DNA of 64,000 nt from Enterococcus phoeniculicola ATCC BAA-412 (GCF_000407505.1 NZ_ASWE01000003.1:62001-126000), one strand, 5' to 3'. Positions 24,873-34,263 are shown, counted from the stretch's first letter. The notes: a model not told the origin generated them from the sequence alone. Numbers and translations are program-made.

Positions 24873-25448
24873 TTATTTTAGAGAAAAGATAGTTTGAAAA
24901 AGTGCGAAAATAATAGTGAGAAGTACGAATCCCCAAATAAATTTTCCTAACGGATGATGAGGATTAACCGTTAGTCCAAAGCCATAGATCTTAGGAATGA
25001 ATAAAGGGGAATTATTTGTCGTCTTTTTTGGATAAAATTCTCGAAGAACGAAATAGCTTAAGATAACAAATGGAATGCATAAGCTAAGCAGTATAATAGA
25101 TAAATAAGGTTCAAAATGCTTGTTGATGGTCAAGACCAGAATCGACAAAAGAATGAGGAAAAAGAAGAGAAGGGTCAAGTAGATTAATAATTGAGAGAGT
25201 TTCTTCTCTTTGTTAATAAGTTGATAGTCACTACCTACTTTTTCTATATACTCCTTATCTTCTTTTAATAGAGAATCCAGTGATAAGGATAAATGGTCGC
25301 TAACAGAAATAAGTGTGGGAATATCAGGATAATTTTTTCCATTCTCCCAGTTTGAAATAGTTTGTCTTGAAACAAAAAGTTTGTCTGCAAGTTCTTGTTG
25401 AGTGAGTCCTAATTGCTGTCTGCGTTTTTTTAAATGGTCTCCGAACAC
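24873..25448 (-). CDS. XRE-family regulator with C-terminal membrane segments
   Basis: 191 residues. Helix-turn-helix with LADKLFVSRQTISNWENGKNYPDIPTL near residues 21-47, then hydrophobic segments at about 88-107, 114-133 and 169-188. Same architecture as the convergent gene at 24131, but the membrane parts are not similar, so they are probably not a recent duplication. It may control a membrane-linked process; no target is evident. Confidence 0.8.
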   Translation of the reverse strand: MFGDHLKKRRQQLGLTQQELADKLFVSRQTISNWENGKNYPDIPTLISVSDHLSLSLDSLLKEDKEYIEKVGSDYQLINKEKKLSQLLIYLTLLFFFLILLSILVLTINKHFEPYLSIILLSLCIPFVILSYFVLREFYPKKTTNNSPLFIPKIYGFGLTVNPHHPLGKFIWGFVLLTIIFALFQTIFSLK

Positions 25449-25641
25449 GTAAACGTCATCTCCCTTTATAAGTTAAAAAAAGTGTAGCAAGGCAGAGGAG
25501 AAGAAACAAGCAAGATTTGTTTGCAGTACATCAAATGTATAATTTCCGGTTGTTTGCACAGTGAATGACTAGGTAAAACAACTAGGTATTCACTAGGGTG
25601 CTTACCTGTAGATATATTAAAAATTTCTTTTTACAATCTGT

Positions 25642-26343
25642 TTAAAAATAATAATACTGTATTGTCAACAGAGTAATGAGCACCAAAATTCCAGGTAAAA
25701 AATTAGAAATTCGAATTTTTGTTAGGTTCAGAATATTTAAACCGATACCTAAAATCATCAAGCCACCAATAACACTGATTTGGCTCATGATGATAGCGAG
25801 TAAATCTTCTGGAACGTATTGAATGATAAAGCGAGCAAACAAAGTGATGGCTCCTTGATAAATGAGCACAGGAACGGCTGAAAAAAGAACCCCAACGCCT
25901 AAAGAGGCTGTTAACATGCTTGCCATAAAGCCATCCATTACCGCTTTTGTTAATAAGGTTTGATGATTTCCCGAAACGCCGCTTTCTATTGCGCCGATAA
26001 TACCCATTGAACCAATTACAAAAATAAGTGTTGCCGTAACAAAGCCCTCAGAAAAATTGGTATTTCCTCGAGCAAATCGATTTTCTAAAAACATCCCGAA
26101 CCGAGCCATGGAATCCTCGATTTTAAGCCATTCACCAATTAGCCCCCCAAGACAGATACTAATAATGATTAAGATAAAAGAGGTGGCTTGAATACCCATT
26201 TGAACAGCCAAGATGATAATGCCTAAGCCAATACCTTTTGTAACCGTATCTTTGGTTTGTTCATTGATGTTTCGTAAAATAATTCCTGCAAAACTCCCTA
26301 AAATAATTGCTAAACTATCTGCTATTGATCCAAATAAAATGAT
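25642..26343 (-). CDS. DUF554 family membrane protein
   Basis: 233 residues if translation begins at ATC (26341-26343), eight bases after a perfect AAAGGAGG; ATT three bases later is also possible. The family normally starts at this point (LFGSIADSLAIILGSFAGI). The only upstream alternative, GTG at 26409, has no ribosome site and would add 22 non-hydrophobic residues. About seven membrane segments; the family is thought to be a transporter or channel of unknown substrate. It stands alone and is divergent from the PucR gene. Confidence 0.7.
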   Translation of the reverse strand: MILFGSIADSLAIILGSFAGIILRNINEQTKDTVTKGIGLGIIILAVQMGIQATSFILIIISICLGGLIGEWLKIEDSMARFGMFLENRFARGNTNFSEGFVTATLIFVIGSMGIIGAIESGVSGNHQTLLTKAVMDGFMASMLTASLGVGVLFSAVPVLIYQGAITLFARFIIQYVPEDLLAIIMSQISVIGGLMILGIGLNILNLTKIRISNFLPGILVLITLLTIQYYYF

Positions 26344-26665
26344 ACTGTCCGCCTCCTTTATTTTTTTATGAGAAATAGATGAAAAAGTTCTTAAGTAGGA
26401 TAGTAGCACAAACTTGTTTGTTTTGAAATATGAATGTATGAAAAATGAAAAAACTGTTTCTTTATGGAATTATTTATAAGTATTGATAATAAAGAGAATA
26501 GTTTTTAATTGTTAGATTATCTATTAAAAAAATAAGGTGTAGAATTAACCGTTGTTTAGAAATGAATTTGTTTTTTTATCCATTGATTTATGATAGACAA
26601 GTGAGTACGTTTTTGATATGGTTAAAAAATAAATAGATTTTGATGTGATAACAAGGAGGGAGTAT
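26344..26665. other. AT-rich divergent intergenic region
   Basis: Holds the ribosome sites and presumably the promoters of the DUF554 and pucR genes. I see no clear hairpin, repeat or small gene in it. Confidence 0.4.
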
Positions 26666-28228
26666 ATGAGTGTTAAATTAAGTGAATTATTAGCATTACC
26701 TTCATTAAAAGAAGCACAAGTCATCACGGGACAGAATCGATTGGACAGTCGAGTGACGTCATTATCTTTTTTAGAAGTATCAGATATGGCGTACTTTGAG
26801 AAAAATATACATATCCCCTATGAGTATTTTGGCGGCGAGCTTGTTATTACTTCCCTGTTTAGTGTGAAAGAAGACGTCGATAAACAATGTGAAACGATTC
26901 GTCATCTACATAGTTTAGGGGAGGTAGGGATGCTTCTTTACTACGTGGGGATTGTTTTGCCAGAGTTATCTGAAAAAGTGATCAATACAGCAAAAGAATT
27001 GGATTTTGTTATTATTCAAATGCCAAAAAATAATTTTTCACTCCGTTATAATGAAGCAATTGTTGAAATTATGGCTGAATTATTAAAGCAAAAGCCAACA
27101 GATAATATTGTGAATGAAGTACTGGAAAAGGCGTCTGCTCTACCAGTACATATTCAAAGTGTTGATATGACCTTGAAAATACTCGCTGATTTTTTGCGAA
27201 CGAATATTTTGTTGACGAATAAGAATGAAGAAGTAATCAATCAGATTAAATGGCCCAGAAATTCAACAATGAAGCTTGAGCCATTCCTAAAGTCTCTAAA
27301 ATTAGTAGATGGCCATAAGGTACATAAGGGAGAATTTTCTGTTTTTTATAAGGAAATCCTTCATAAAGACAATGGTCGTTTAAGCTTATATTTGGTAAAA
27401 GAGCATGAATTACTGACACAGGAGGAATGTGAGCAAGCGGTAGAGGTTGTTCGAGTGGCACTAAATCTATGGGGAAAAAAACATGGCGAAATGAGTGAGT
27501 TTGCCCTTGTTCAAGCTATCCTAAACGACGAAAGTGAAAAGATGTTTCGTTTAGCTAGTCAGCTGTCTATTGATGTAAAAGGAATCGGGATGATGTGGCT
27601 AGTACAGATGAATACGTTGGCTCATGCAAAAGAGATAAGAGAGGAGCTAATTGCGCATGTTTCAAAGCATTATCAAACCGCTCTTGTTCAACTCATTGGA
27701 AAAGAGCTTGTTGTGCTAGTAGGAAATCATAGACACAGTGATTCAGAATTGGATTTAGGAAAACAATTTGTCCAAACAAGTCAGTTTCGTGACGAGATAG
27801 ATAGCATGGTTGTTTGTCCTCGTATGCGTCATACAGCAGATGTGCGACACACCTATCAGCTGATTAATGAGGTGGCTGCACATTTACCAGCTATTTTCCC
27901 AAATCGCATTCATTTTTCATTGAGTGAAATTCGACAGGTACAAAAAAGTGTTCAAATTATTCAATCTGGAGATTCACAGGTGGAAGAAATGTTGCTCATT
28001 TTAGAGCCAATTATCAAAAATCAGGAATATTTGACAACGCTGAGTCTTTTTCTATTGGATGCGCAAGCTGATTTTCAACGATGTAGTGAGCTACTCTTTG
28101 TCCACAAAAATACGGTGAAATATCGAATCAAGAAAATTAGTGAGCTCGTGGGGTATGATGTGACTCGGTTTTCTGAAAGCTATGAATGCTCACTTGCCTG
28201 CATGATTTATCGCTTGGTAAATCAATAA
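26666..28228 (+). CDS. PucR-family transcription regulator
   Basis: 520 residues starting at MSVKLSELLALP after AAGGAGGGAGT; a start seven codons earlier lacks spacing to the ribosome site. The N-terminal PucR ligand domain covers about residues 5-125, and the C-terminal helix-turn-helix is LLFVHKNTVKYRIKKISELVGYDV near 480-503. PucR proteins activate purine, amino-acid or gamma-aminobutyrate catabolic genes. It precedes and probably activates the NCS1/DUF917/HyuA operon, from which it is separated by a terminator and a promoter with a poor -35. Confidence 0.85.
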   Translation: MSVKLSELLALPSLKEAQVITGQNRLDSRVTSLSFLEVSDMAYFEKNIHIPYEYFGGELVITSLFSVKEDVDKQCETIRHLHSLGEVGMLLYYVGIVLPELSEKVINTAKELDFVIIQMPKNNFSLRYNEAIVEIMAELLKQKPTDNIVNEVLEKASALPVHIQSVDMTLKILADFLRTNILLTNKNEEVINQIKWPRNSTMKLEPFLKSLKLVDGHKVHKGEFSVFYKEILHKDNGRLSLYLVKEHELLTQEECEQAVEVVRVALNLWGKKHGEMSEFALVQAILNDESEKMFRLASQLSIDVKGIGMMWLVQMNTLAHAKEIREELIAHVSKHYQTALVQLIGKELVVLVGNHRHSDSELDLGKQFVQTSQFRDEIDSMVVCPRMRHTADVRHTYQLINEVAAHLPAIFPNRIHFSLSEIRQVQKSVQIIQSGDSQVEEMLLILEPIIKNQEYLTTLSLFLLDAQADFQRCSELLFVHKNTVKYRIKKISELVGYDVTRFSESYECSLACMIYRLVNQ

Positions 28229-28314
28229 GAACAGGAAGCAGGTTTGTTTTCACCACTTATAACAAGAAGGAAGGAGAGGAGTTGCTTTCGTTCTCATCTG
28301 TTATTAAGAATTTA

Positions 28315-28363
28315 TGGGATATTTTTGGGAAATAGGTCCCAAGAATGTCCCACTCTTTTTTTT
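28315..28363 (+). terminator. pucR terminator
   Basis: GGGATATT, TTGGGA pair with TCCCAA and AATGTCCC, followed by ACTCTTTTTTTT. Confidence 0.7.
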
Positions 28364-28432
28364 AGCATATTCTACTGTTAGATTAAAAAATGATGTGTAT
28401 TTTTGTCGATTTTCAAAATAATTTACAATATA

Positions 28433-28476
28433 TTTTTCATAATGAAAAAGACTCTTCTGTTTCTTTACCGTATAAT
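28433..28476 (+). promoter_or_regulatory. Promoter of NCS1-DUF917-HyuA operon with palindromic operator
   Basis: TTTTTCAT and ATGAAAAA (28433-28449) are perfect arms around one base. They abut a weak -35 (AAGACT, 28448-28453), 17 bases before TATAAT (28471-28476). This is a fitting place for an activator; PucR is the obvious candidate. Confidence 0.55.
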
Positions 28477-28504
28477 CGTAAATTAACAAGAAGGAGGAAT
28501 GGAT

Positions 28505-29782
28505 ATGGAAAAGCAAGAAAACACTCAATCGTGGCAAAGTTTAGCGTTTGTTTGGGCTGGAGCAATGATTTGTGTTCCTAGTTTAATGATAGGTGGCACA
28601 TTAGTGTCAGGAATGTCCTTTATGCAAACGTTACTTGTTGGTTTTATAGGGTATGGAGTGATTGTATTATTAATGATCTTGCAAGGGATGCAAGGGGCTG
28701 ATTTACATAAGCCGACAGTGAGTATGGCTTCTCAGGTATTTGGAAAAGTAGGCTCTCAAAAAGTAATTTCTATTATTTTAATGATTGCGTGTTTGGGCTG
28801 GTTTGGTATTCAAGCAAATGTATGTGGGCAGGCCTTTACAACATTTTTAGCTACCTATAACATTGATTTTCCTGTTCAATTGTCTTCTCTTCTTTGGGGA
28901 ATTATTATGCTGGTTTCAGCATTGTACGGAATTAAATTTTTAAATATTTTAAATTATGTAGCCGTACCTATTTTGATTGCAACGTGTATTTATGGCGTGG
29001 TTGTTTCCATAGGGGACAGTCAAACGACGTCAATTTTTTCGTATCAAGGCTCTGGAAGTGTTGATGTGATGTCTGGCTTAGCAATTACAATTGGTTCCTT
29101 TGCGTTAGGTGCAGTCATTGCGGGAGATTATTCTCAGTATTCTGCCTCAAGAAAAGATGTGATAAAAGCTGCAACATTAGGTATTTTACCTTCAGGTGTG
29201 TTGATGATTGCTGTTGGAGCAATATTGACCATTACAGCAGGAACTGCCGACATTGCCCAAGTCTTTATGAGTATTGGCTCACCAATCTTAGGTGTGGTGG
29301 CATTAATATTAGCGACATGGACAACCAATGCAGTTAATGCGTTTTCCGGTGGACTGGCACTCATTCATGTGTTTGATATTCCAAAAGAAAAAGAAAAATT
29401 AGCTGTAGGAATTTCCGGTGGAATTGGAACGATTCTGGCAGTGGTAGGAATACTAAACTATTTTGTTCCAATTATGTCTGTATTATCGGCAATGGTTCCT
29501 GCAGTAGCGGGTGTGATGATTGCTTCTTATTGGATTGTTCAAAAAGGTGACGCTGCTCGTTGGTCACCGGTAGAGGGAATGAACTGGTTGGGAATTATTT
29601 CTTGGTTAATCGGTGCAATCATTGCAGGAATTCCTGTAATCTTGAGTTTCTTTCCAAGCTTACCGCAATTACCGAATCAGCCGTTAATCGGAATTGTTTT
29701 ATCTTTTATTAGTTATTTAATAGGAAATCGATTATTTGTTAAACAAGAAAAGCAGCAAATGAAATCAGAGTTGGGGGAATAA
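28505..29782 (+). CDS. NCS1/CodB-type cytosine or allantoin permease family
   Basis: 425 residues from the ATG seven bases after AAGGAGG (one two codons earlier is too close). About twelve hydrophobic segments; the first, AFVWAGAMICVPSLMIGGTLVSGM, and GADLHKPTVSMASQVFGKVGS are typical of the cytosine permease branch of NCS1. Members take up nucleobases, hydantoins, allantoin or related ring compounds. Followed after two bases by DUF917 and then HyuA-type genes, so the substrate is probably a small cyclic amide or ring compound. Confidence 0.8.
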   Translation: MEKQENTQSWQSLAFVWAGAMICVPSLMIGGTLVSGMSFMQTLLVGFIGYGVIVLLMILQGMQGADLHKPTVSMASQVFGKVGSQKVISIILMIACLGWFGIQANVCGQAFTTFLATYNIDFPVQLSSLLWGIIMLVSALYGIKFLNILNYVAVPILIATCIYGVVVSIGDSQTTSIFSYQGSGSVDVMSGLAITIGSFALGAVIAGDYSQYSASRKDVIKAATLGILPSGVLMIAVGAILTITAGTADIAQVFMSIGSPILGVVALILATWTTNAVNAFSGGLALIHVFDIPKEKEKLAVGISGGIGTILAVVGILNYFVPIMSVLSAMVPAVAGVMIASYWIVQKGDAARWSPVEGMNWLGIISWLIGAIIAGIPVILSFFPSLPQLPNQPLIGIVLSFISYLIGNRLFVKQEKQQMKSELGE

Positions 29783-29784
29783 GC

Positions 29785-30885
29785 ATGCGTTATTTAGATG
29801 CAGAAGCAATTGAAAACATAGCAATTGGGGCAGCCTTTTTAGGAACTGGAGGAGGAGGAGATCCCTACATCGGGAAAATGATGGCTTTATCCGCGATAAA
29901 GGAGACGGGACCTGTTCAGCTGGTTTCAGTAGAAGAGATACAGGATGCAGACTTCTTTATTCCATCTGCGATGATGGGTGCACCCTCTGTCTTGGTAGAA
30001 AAATTTCCTAAAGGAGATGAGTTTGTCCGTGTGTTTGACAAATTAAGTCGCTATTTAGGAATTGATAAGGTGACAGGAACCTATCCAATGGAAGCGGGTG
30101 GAGTCAATTCAATGATTCCTATCGTTGTTGCAGCTAAGTTAGGGATTCCATTAGTGGATTGTGATGGAATGGGTCGTGCGTTTCCTGAATTACAGATGAC
30201 AACCTTCAATTTGGGTGGTGTGTCGGCAACTCCAATGGCGATAACAGATGAAAAAGGCAATATTGGAATTTCAGAAACTATCAGCAATAAATGGACAGAA
30301 CGTTTAGCTCGCGTGCAAACGGTTGAAATGGGTGCAAGCTCTTTGATTAGCATCTATCCCTCTACGGGAAAACAGTTGAAAGATCACGGCGTGCACAATA
30401 TTATGACATTCTCTGAAAAAATTGGAGAGATTATCCGTTCAAATGATGTAGAGGAAACCGTAAAATTAGACAATCTATTGACATTGATTGATGGTATTGA
30501 ATTATTTGAAGGTAAAATTGTAGATGTTATCCGACGTGTTGAAGGCGGATTTAACTTTGGGGAAGCCACTATCGAGGGGCTGAACAAAGATGTAGACACT
30601 GAAATGAATGTCTTTTTCCAAAATGAAAACCTAATTGCTGAAAAAGATGGGAAAGCGGTGGCGATGACTCCTGACCTTATTTGCATGGTTGACTTAGAAA
30701 CACTAATGCCAGTAACAACAGAAGCTTTAAAGTATGGCAAACGAGTACGTGTCTTAGCTTTACCCTGTGATAAAAAGTGGCGGACAGATGAAGGAATAGC
30801 AACTGTCGGACCTAAGTATTTTGGGTATGCGCTGGACTATGTGCCTGTAGAAGAACTAGCGGCAGGAGGACGAGCAGATGTATAG
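29785..30885 (+). CDS. DUF917 domain protein
   Basis: 366 residues, the usual length. The family hallmark AAFLGTGGGGDPYIGK is at residues 14-29, with the second half showing EGGFNFGEATIEG and a carboxy-terminal ALPCDKKWRTDEG. DUF917 proteins occur beside hydantoinase/oxoprolinase HyuA proteins but lack an established activity. The gene lies between an NCS1 permease and a HyuA-like gene that it overlaps by eight bases, so the two proteins probably act in one pathway or complex. Confidence 0.8.
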   Translation: MRYLDAEAIENIAIGAAFLGTGGGGDPYIGKMMALSAIKETGPVQLVSVEEIQDADFFIPSAMMGAPSVLVEKFPKGDEFVRVFDKLSRYLGIDKVTGTYPMEAGGVNSMIPIVVAAKLGIPLVDCDGMGRAFPELQMTTFNLGGVSATPMAITDEKGNIGISETISNKWTERLARVQTVEMGASSLISIYPSTGKQLKDHGVHNIMTFSEKIGEIIRSNDVEETVKLDNLLTLIDGIELFEGKIVDVIRRVEGGFNFGEATIEGLNKDVDTEMNVFFQNENLIAEKDGKAVAMTPDLICMVDLETLMPVTTEALKYGKRVRVLALPCDKKWRTDEGIATVGPKYFGYALDYVPVEELAAGGRADV

Positions 30886-32428
30886 AATTGGAATTGATGT
30901 TGGTGGAACAAATACAGATGCGGTGATCATTGATGAACAATTACGTCTGGTTCATGGCGTGAAAATTCCTACAAGTGCGGATATTCAAACCGGAATAGAA
31001 CAAGCATTGCATAAAGTGATGGTTGAATCATCAATTAATCCTGAAAAAATTAGTCATGCGATGCTAGGAACCACGCAATGTACCAATGCTATTGTTGAGC
31101 GAAAGAAGCTTTCAAAAGTGGGCGTGATTCGTTTAGGCTATCCGGCTACTGCCTCAGTGAAACCATACACTGCATGGCCTGAGGATATGATTGAAACATT
31201 AGGCGAAACCTATGACTTGGTCAAAGGTGGCTATGAGTACGATGGGCAGCCATTAACTGAACTAGATGAAACAGAAGTAAAAGACGTATTACAGAAATGG
31301 AAAGGGAAAATTGAATCCCTTGCCATTGTAGGTGTTTTTTCTTCCTTAAAAAATGACCAGGAATTTCAAGTAGCACAGTGGGCAAATGAAATTTTAGGTG
31401 AAGGAGTTCCTGTTTCCTGCTCTTCAACTGTGGGCTCTGTCGGGCTAATCGAACGAGAAAATGCAACTATTTTGAATGCAGCCTTAGATAAAGTGATGGC
31501 GATGACCAGTAATGGCTTTGAGCGTGCATTGGAAAATGAGGGAATCAAGAATGCCCAAGCCTATCTTTGCCAAAATGATGGTACATTAATGTCAATTCAA
31601 TATGCACGACAATTTCCTATCTTAACGATTGCCTGTGGTCCAACAAACAGTATTCGAGGAGCTTCTTACCTTGCGAAACTGAAGGATGCCATTGTTTTGG
31701 ATGTTGGTGGTACAACGTCTGATTTAGGAGTGCTGGCAAATGGATTTCCACGTGAATCTTCATTGGCTGTAGAAGTGGGAGGAATACGAACCAATTTCCG
31801 CATGCCAGATATCGTTTCAATTGGACTAGGTGGCGGGAGCATTGTCAGAGAGACTGAGGATGGTGTGACCGTTGGACCAGATAGTGTGGGCTATAAGATC
31901 ACAACAGAAGCACTTGTCTTCGGGGGCAATCAGCTGACAGCAACCGATATTGCAGTGCGTTTAGGAAAAGCAGAAGTTGGCGACAAGAAGTTAGTGGCAC
32001 AAGTTCCTCTTGAATTAGCTGAAAAAGCTTACCAAAAAATCAAAGAAATGATTGAAGAAGCTATTGATAAAATGAAAATTAGTTCCGGCGATGTTGAACT
32101 CGTTCTCGTTGGCGGTGGAGCTATTATTATTCCTGAAAACTTGAAGGGAGTTGCAAATGCGCATGTTGATGAACATGGCGGTGTAGCTAATGCAATCGGG
32201 GCTTCTATTGCCCAAATCAGTGGACAGTATGAGCAAATTTATATTTACTCAAAACTTTCTCGTGAGGAGAGTCTTACAGATGCGAAAATAAAAGCCGCCC
32301 AACAAGCGCAGCTTGCAGGAGCCATTGAAGAAACGATTGAATTAGTAGAGGTAGAAGAAACGCCACTTGCTTATCATCCAGAAAATGCCACACGACTTCG
32401 AGTGAAGGTTGTTGGAAAAATGAAATAA
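30878..32428 (+). CDS. Hydantoinase/oxoprolinase (HyuA-like) family protein
   Basis: 516 residues, shorter than full HyuA (about 650-700). The actin-like ATP domain is intact: GIDVGGTNTDAVIID at residues 4-18, LGTTQCTNAIVERK near 64, LDVGGTTSDLGVL near 274 and GLGGGSIVRE near 312. Such enzymes use ATP to open cyclic amides such as hydantoins or 5-oxoproline, normally with a HyuB partner. No HyuB is here; the DUF917 protein may take its place. The gene ends the PucR-linked operon before a strong terminator. Confidence 0.8.
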   Translation: MYRIGIDVGGTNTDAVIIDEQLRLVHGVKIPTSADIQTGIEQALHKVMVESSINPEKISHAMLGTTQCTNAIVERKKLSKVGVIRLGYPATASVKPYTAWPEDMIETLGETYDLVKGGYEYDGQPLTELDETEVKDVLQKWKGKIESLAIVGVFSSLKNDQEFQVAQWANEILGEGVPVSCSSTVGSVGLIERENATILNAALDKVMAMTSNGFERALENEGIKNAQAYLCQNDGTLMSIQYARQFPILTIACGPTNSIRGASYLAKLKDAIVLDVGGTTSDLGVLANGFPRESSLAVEVGGIRTNFRMPDIVSIGLGGGSIVRETEDGVTVGPDSVGYKITTEALVFGGNQLTATDIAVRLGKAEVGDKKLVAQVPLELAEKAYQKIKEMIEEAIDKMKISSGDVELVLVGGGAIIIPENLKGVANAHVDEHGGVANAIGASIAQISGQYEQIYIYSKLSREESLTDAKIKAAQQAQLAGAIEETIELVEVEETPLAYHPENATRLRVKVVGKMK

Positions 32429-32459
32429 TCCGTAACAATGAAAAAATCGAGTAAATGAA

Positions 32460-32533
32460 GACAAATATCCCCTGCATTATCGCATTCTAGTATTCAAATT
32501 AATCGCGAACTGGCAGGGGAGTTGTCTTTTTTT
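32460..32533 (+). terminator. Terminator of the HyuA operon
   Basis: GACAA and TCCCCTGC pair with GCAGGGGA and TTGTC, followed by seven T. A long loop lies between the arms. Confidence 0.7.
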
Positions 32534-32535
32534 GA

Positions 32536-34077
32536 TTAATGAGCAAGCATCTCTTGTGCAACTTCCTGTGAAGATAATTTTGATGGGTAGTATGTTGGCC
32601 AGTTTTCTAACTGATCAAAAAGTGCTTCTTGACTAGTTCCTCCATAGTAAATATGAAAGTGTGCTGCTTTATTTGGCGAAATTCCATGGTCACTGAATTG
32701 TACATATTTGTAGTCACCAGCTTCTTTATCTGCCGTTTCAAACAGAAAGCGTACACCACGATTTCCTTTTTTATAGGTTAAGATTTCATACCCTTTATAG
32801 GTATATTCAAAAGAATGGTGTTTTCCATCTACAATAAAATCGATGCGGTGGTCACCAATAGCTAGCTCGTCTACGTTTGTTTTATAGCCTGTTTCGTAAT
32901 AGTCTTTATACTCGGTTGCCGTTTTTTCTTTTGTTTGTTTTGCTTTATAGTCAAAGACTTCATCAAGATCTCCATTTTTTAATAAAGGATAGACGGACTG
33001 CCAGCTGCCAGCGTAATCAGAAAGCGGACGGTCTGTGACTTGTTCATCTTTAAAATAACCGCTAGAAACGGATTGATTGTCATGTGGATCAGAGGTTTCT
33101 GGATGAATCTCTTTTCCAGCCTGTTTCGTTGTTTTTTCAAGGGCCAGTAAATTTTGTTCCATTACTGAAAGATAGTTTTCTCCGTTGTCTATTTGATCTT
33201 TTGTTAAGCTTTCCAAAGGATTTAGCACAGCGAGCTGTACTTTTGCTTCTTCGGCCAATGTTTTTGCAATTTTATCTGTAGCATTTTTTTCAAAATAAAT
33301 ATATTGAATACCGTTATCCTCTACATAGTGTTTTAACTCCGCAATTCTTGCGGCATTTGGTTCCTGATCTGGTGTAATACCGGAAATAGGGACTTGAGTT
33401 AGCCCGTAATCAAGTGCTAAGTAGCCAAATGCTGCATGTTGAGTCACAAAGCTTTTTTGTTTTGCCTGACTCAAACTATCTGAGTAACGTTTATCCAAAT
33501 TTTTTAATTTTACTAAATAATTTTCAGTATTTGTTTCAAAAATTTCCTTTTTTTCTGGATATAATTCTACCAATTGATTTTTAAGTGAAGTGACTTCCTT
33601 TATAGCCATATTAGGCGAAACCCAAGTGTGAGGATCTAATTCATGATGATGATCTTCTCTGCTATGTTCATCCTCTTCACCATGATTATGTTCATCTTCT
33701 TTTCCAGGAAGCAAAATCATCGACTGTGTTCCTTTGATGATCGCCGGCTGTCCTTTTTTCCAGCCTTCGCTTGCTTTTGGTACCCACATCTCCATATTTT
33801 CATTATGATAAATAAATGCATCTGCATCCATGATAGAGGCCATATCCTTTGCAGAAGGTTCATAGTCATGTGGTTCTGTGCCTGATGGAATCAGTAACTT
33901 CACCTCTGCTTGGTCACCGACAATATTCTTGGTGAAATCATAAATTGGATAAAACGTTGTGACAAACTGTAGTTTCTCTTTTTCGGATGAAGCCTCTTTT
34001 TTTTCGTTTATTCCGCATGCAGAAAGCAAAAGGAATAGTAGAATACCTAACGTACCAACTGTAAGTGTTTTTCTCAT
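32536..34077 (-). CDS. adcA: Zinc ABC transporter substrate-binding lipoprotein AdcA with ZinT domain
   Basis: 513 residues. Signal peptide with lipobox LLSAC (Cys21), then a cluster 9 metal-binding domain (FVTTFYPIYDFTKNIVG) with a His-rich zinc loop (DEHNHGEEDEHSREDHHH, about residues 132-149) and HTWVSPN; the last about 185 residues form a ZinT domain (YAGSWQSVYPLL; AHFHIYYGG). This fusion is the AdcA architecture of streptococci and enterococci: it captures zinc outside the membrane for AdcBC, which are not in this window. A Zur-type box lies about 190 bases upstream, so induction under zinc shortage is likely. Confidence 0.9.
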   Translation of the reverse strand: MRKTLTVGTLGILLFLLLSACGINEKKEASSEKEKLQFVTTFYPIYDFTKNIVGDQAEVKLLIPSGTEPHDYEPSAKDMASIMDADAFIYHNENMEMWVPKASEGWKKGQPAIIKGTQSMILLPGKEDEHNHGEEDEHSREDHHHELDPHTWVSPNMAIKEVTSLKNQLVELYPEKKEIFETNTENYLVKLKNLDKRYSDSLSQAKQKSFVTQHAAFGYLALDYGLTQVPISGITPDQEPNAARIAELKHYVEDNGIQYIYFEKNATDKIAKTLAEEAKVQLAVLNPLESLTKDQIDNGENYLSVMEQNLLALEKTTKQAGKEIHPETSDPHDNQSVSSGYFKDEQVTDRPLSDYAGSWQSVYPLLKNGDLDEVFDYKAKQTKEKTATEYKDYYETGYKTNVDELAIGDHRIDFIVDGKHHSFEYTYKGYEILTYKKGNRGVRFLFETADKEAGDYKYVQFSDHGISPNKAAHFHIYYGGTSQEALFDQLENWPTYYPSKLSSQEVAQEMLAH

Positions 34078-34089
34078 TTTCTATCTCCT

Positions 34090-34206
34090 TTAGCGTTTTA
34101 TTTTTGCTTGTTTTAAAGCTTTGATTACTTTTAATGCACGTTTACGTGTTTTTATATTTGGACTGTTCAGTCTTCTGTGTGCACTAGATCTATCCGTTTT
34201 TTCCAA
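34090..34206 (-). CDS. Possible 38-residue basic protein between the Zur box and adcA
   Basis: TTG start six or seven bases after AGGGGG; the stop overlaps the ribosome site of adcA (TAAAGGAG), 12 bases before its ATG. The product is very basic (MEKTDRSSAHRRL, a KTRKRALKVIKALKQAKIKR end) and looks like a small RNA-binding or ribosome-associated protein, but I do not recognise it. It lies downstream of the zinc-regulated promoter, so it would be co-expressed with AdcA. It could be chance. Confidence 0.35.
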   Translation of the reverse strand: MEKTDRSSAHRRLNSPNIKTRKRALKVIKALKQAKIKR

Positions 34207-34263
34207 ACGAAATCCCCCTGTCTTTTTCTGCCTTTCCCTCTCCGTTTTACGAAACAGAGATAC

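Noticed and set aside
33620-33720. Tandem repeat in the His-rich part of adcA
   Set aside because: The irregular His/Glu codons encode the normal zinc-binding loop of the family, not a DNA repeat.
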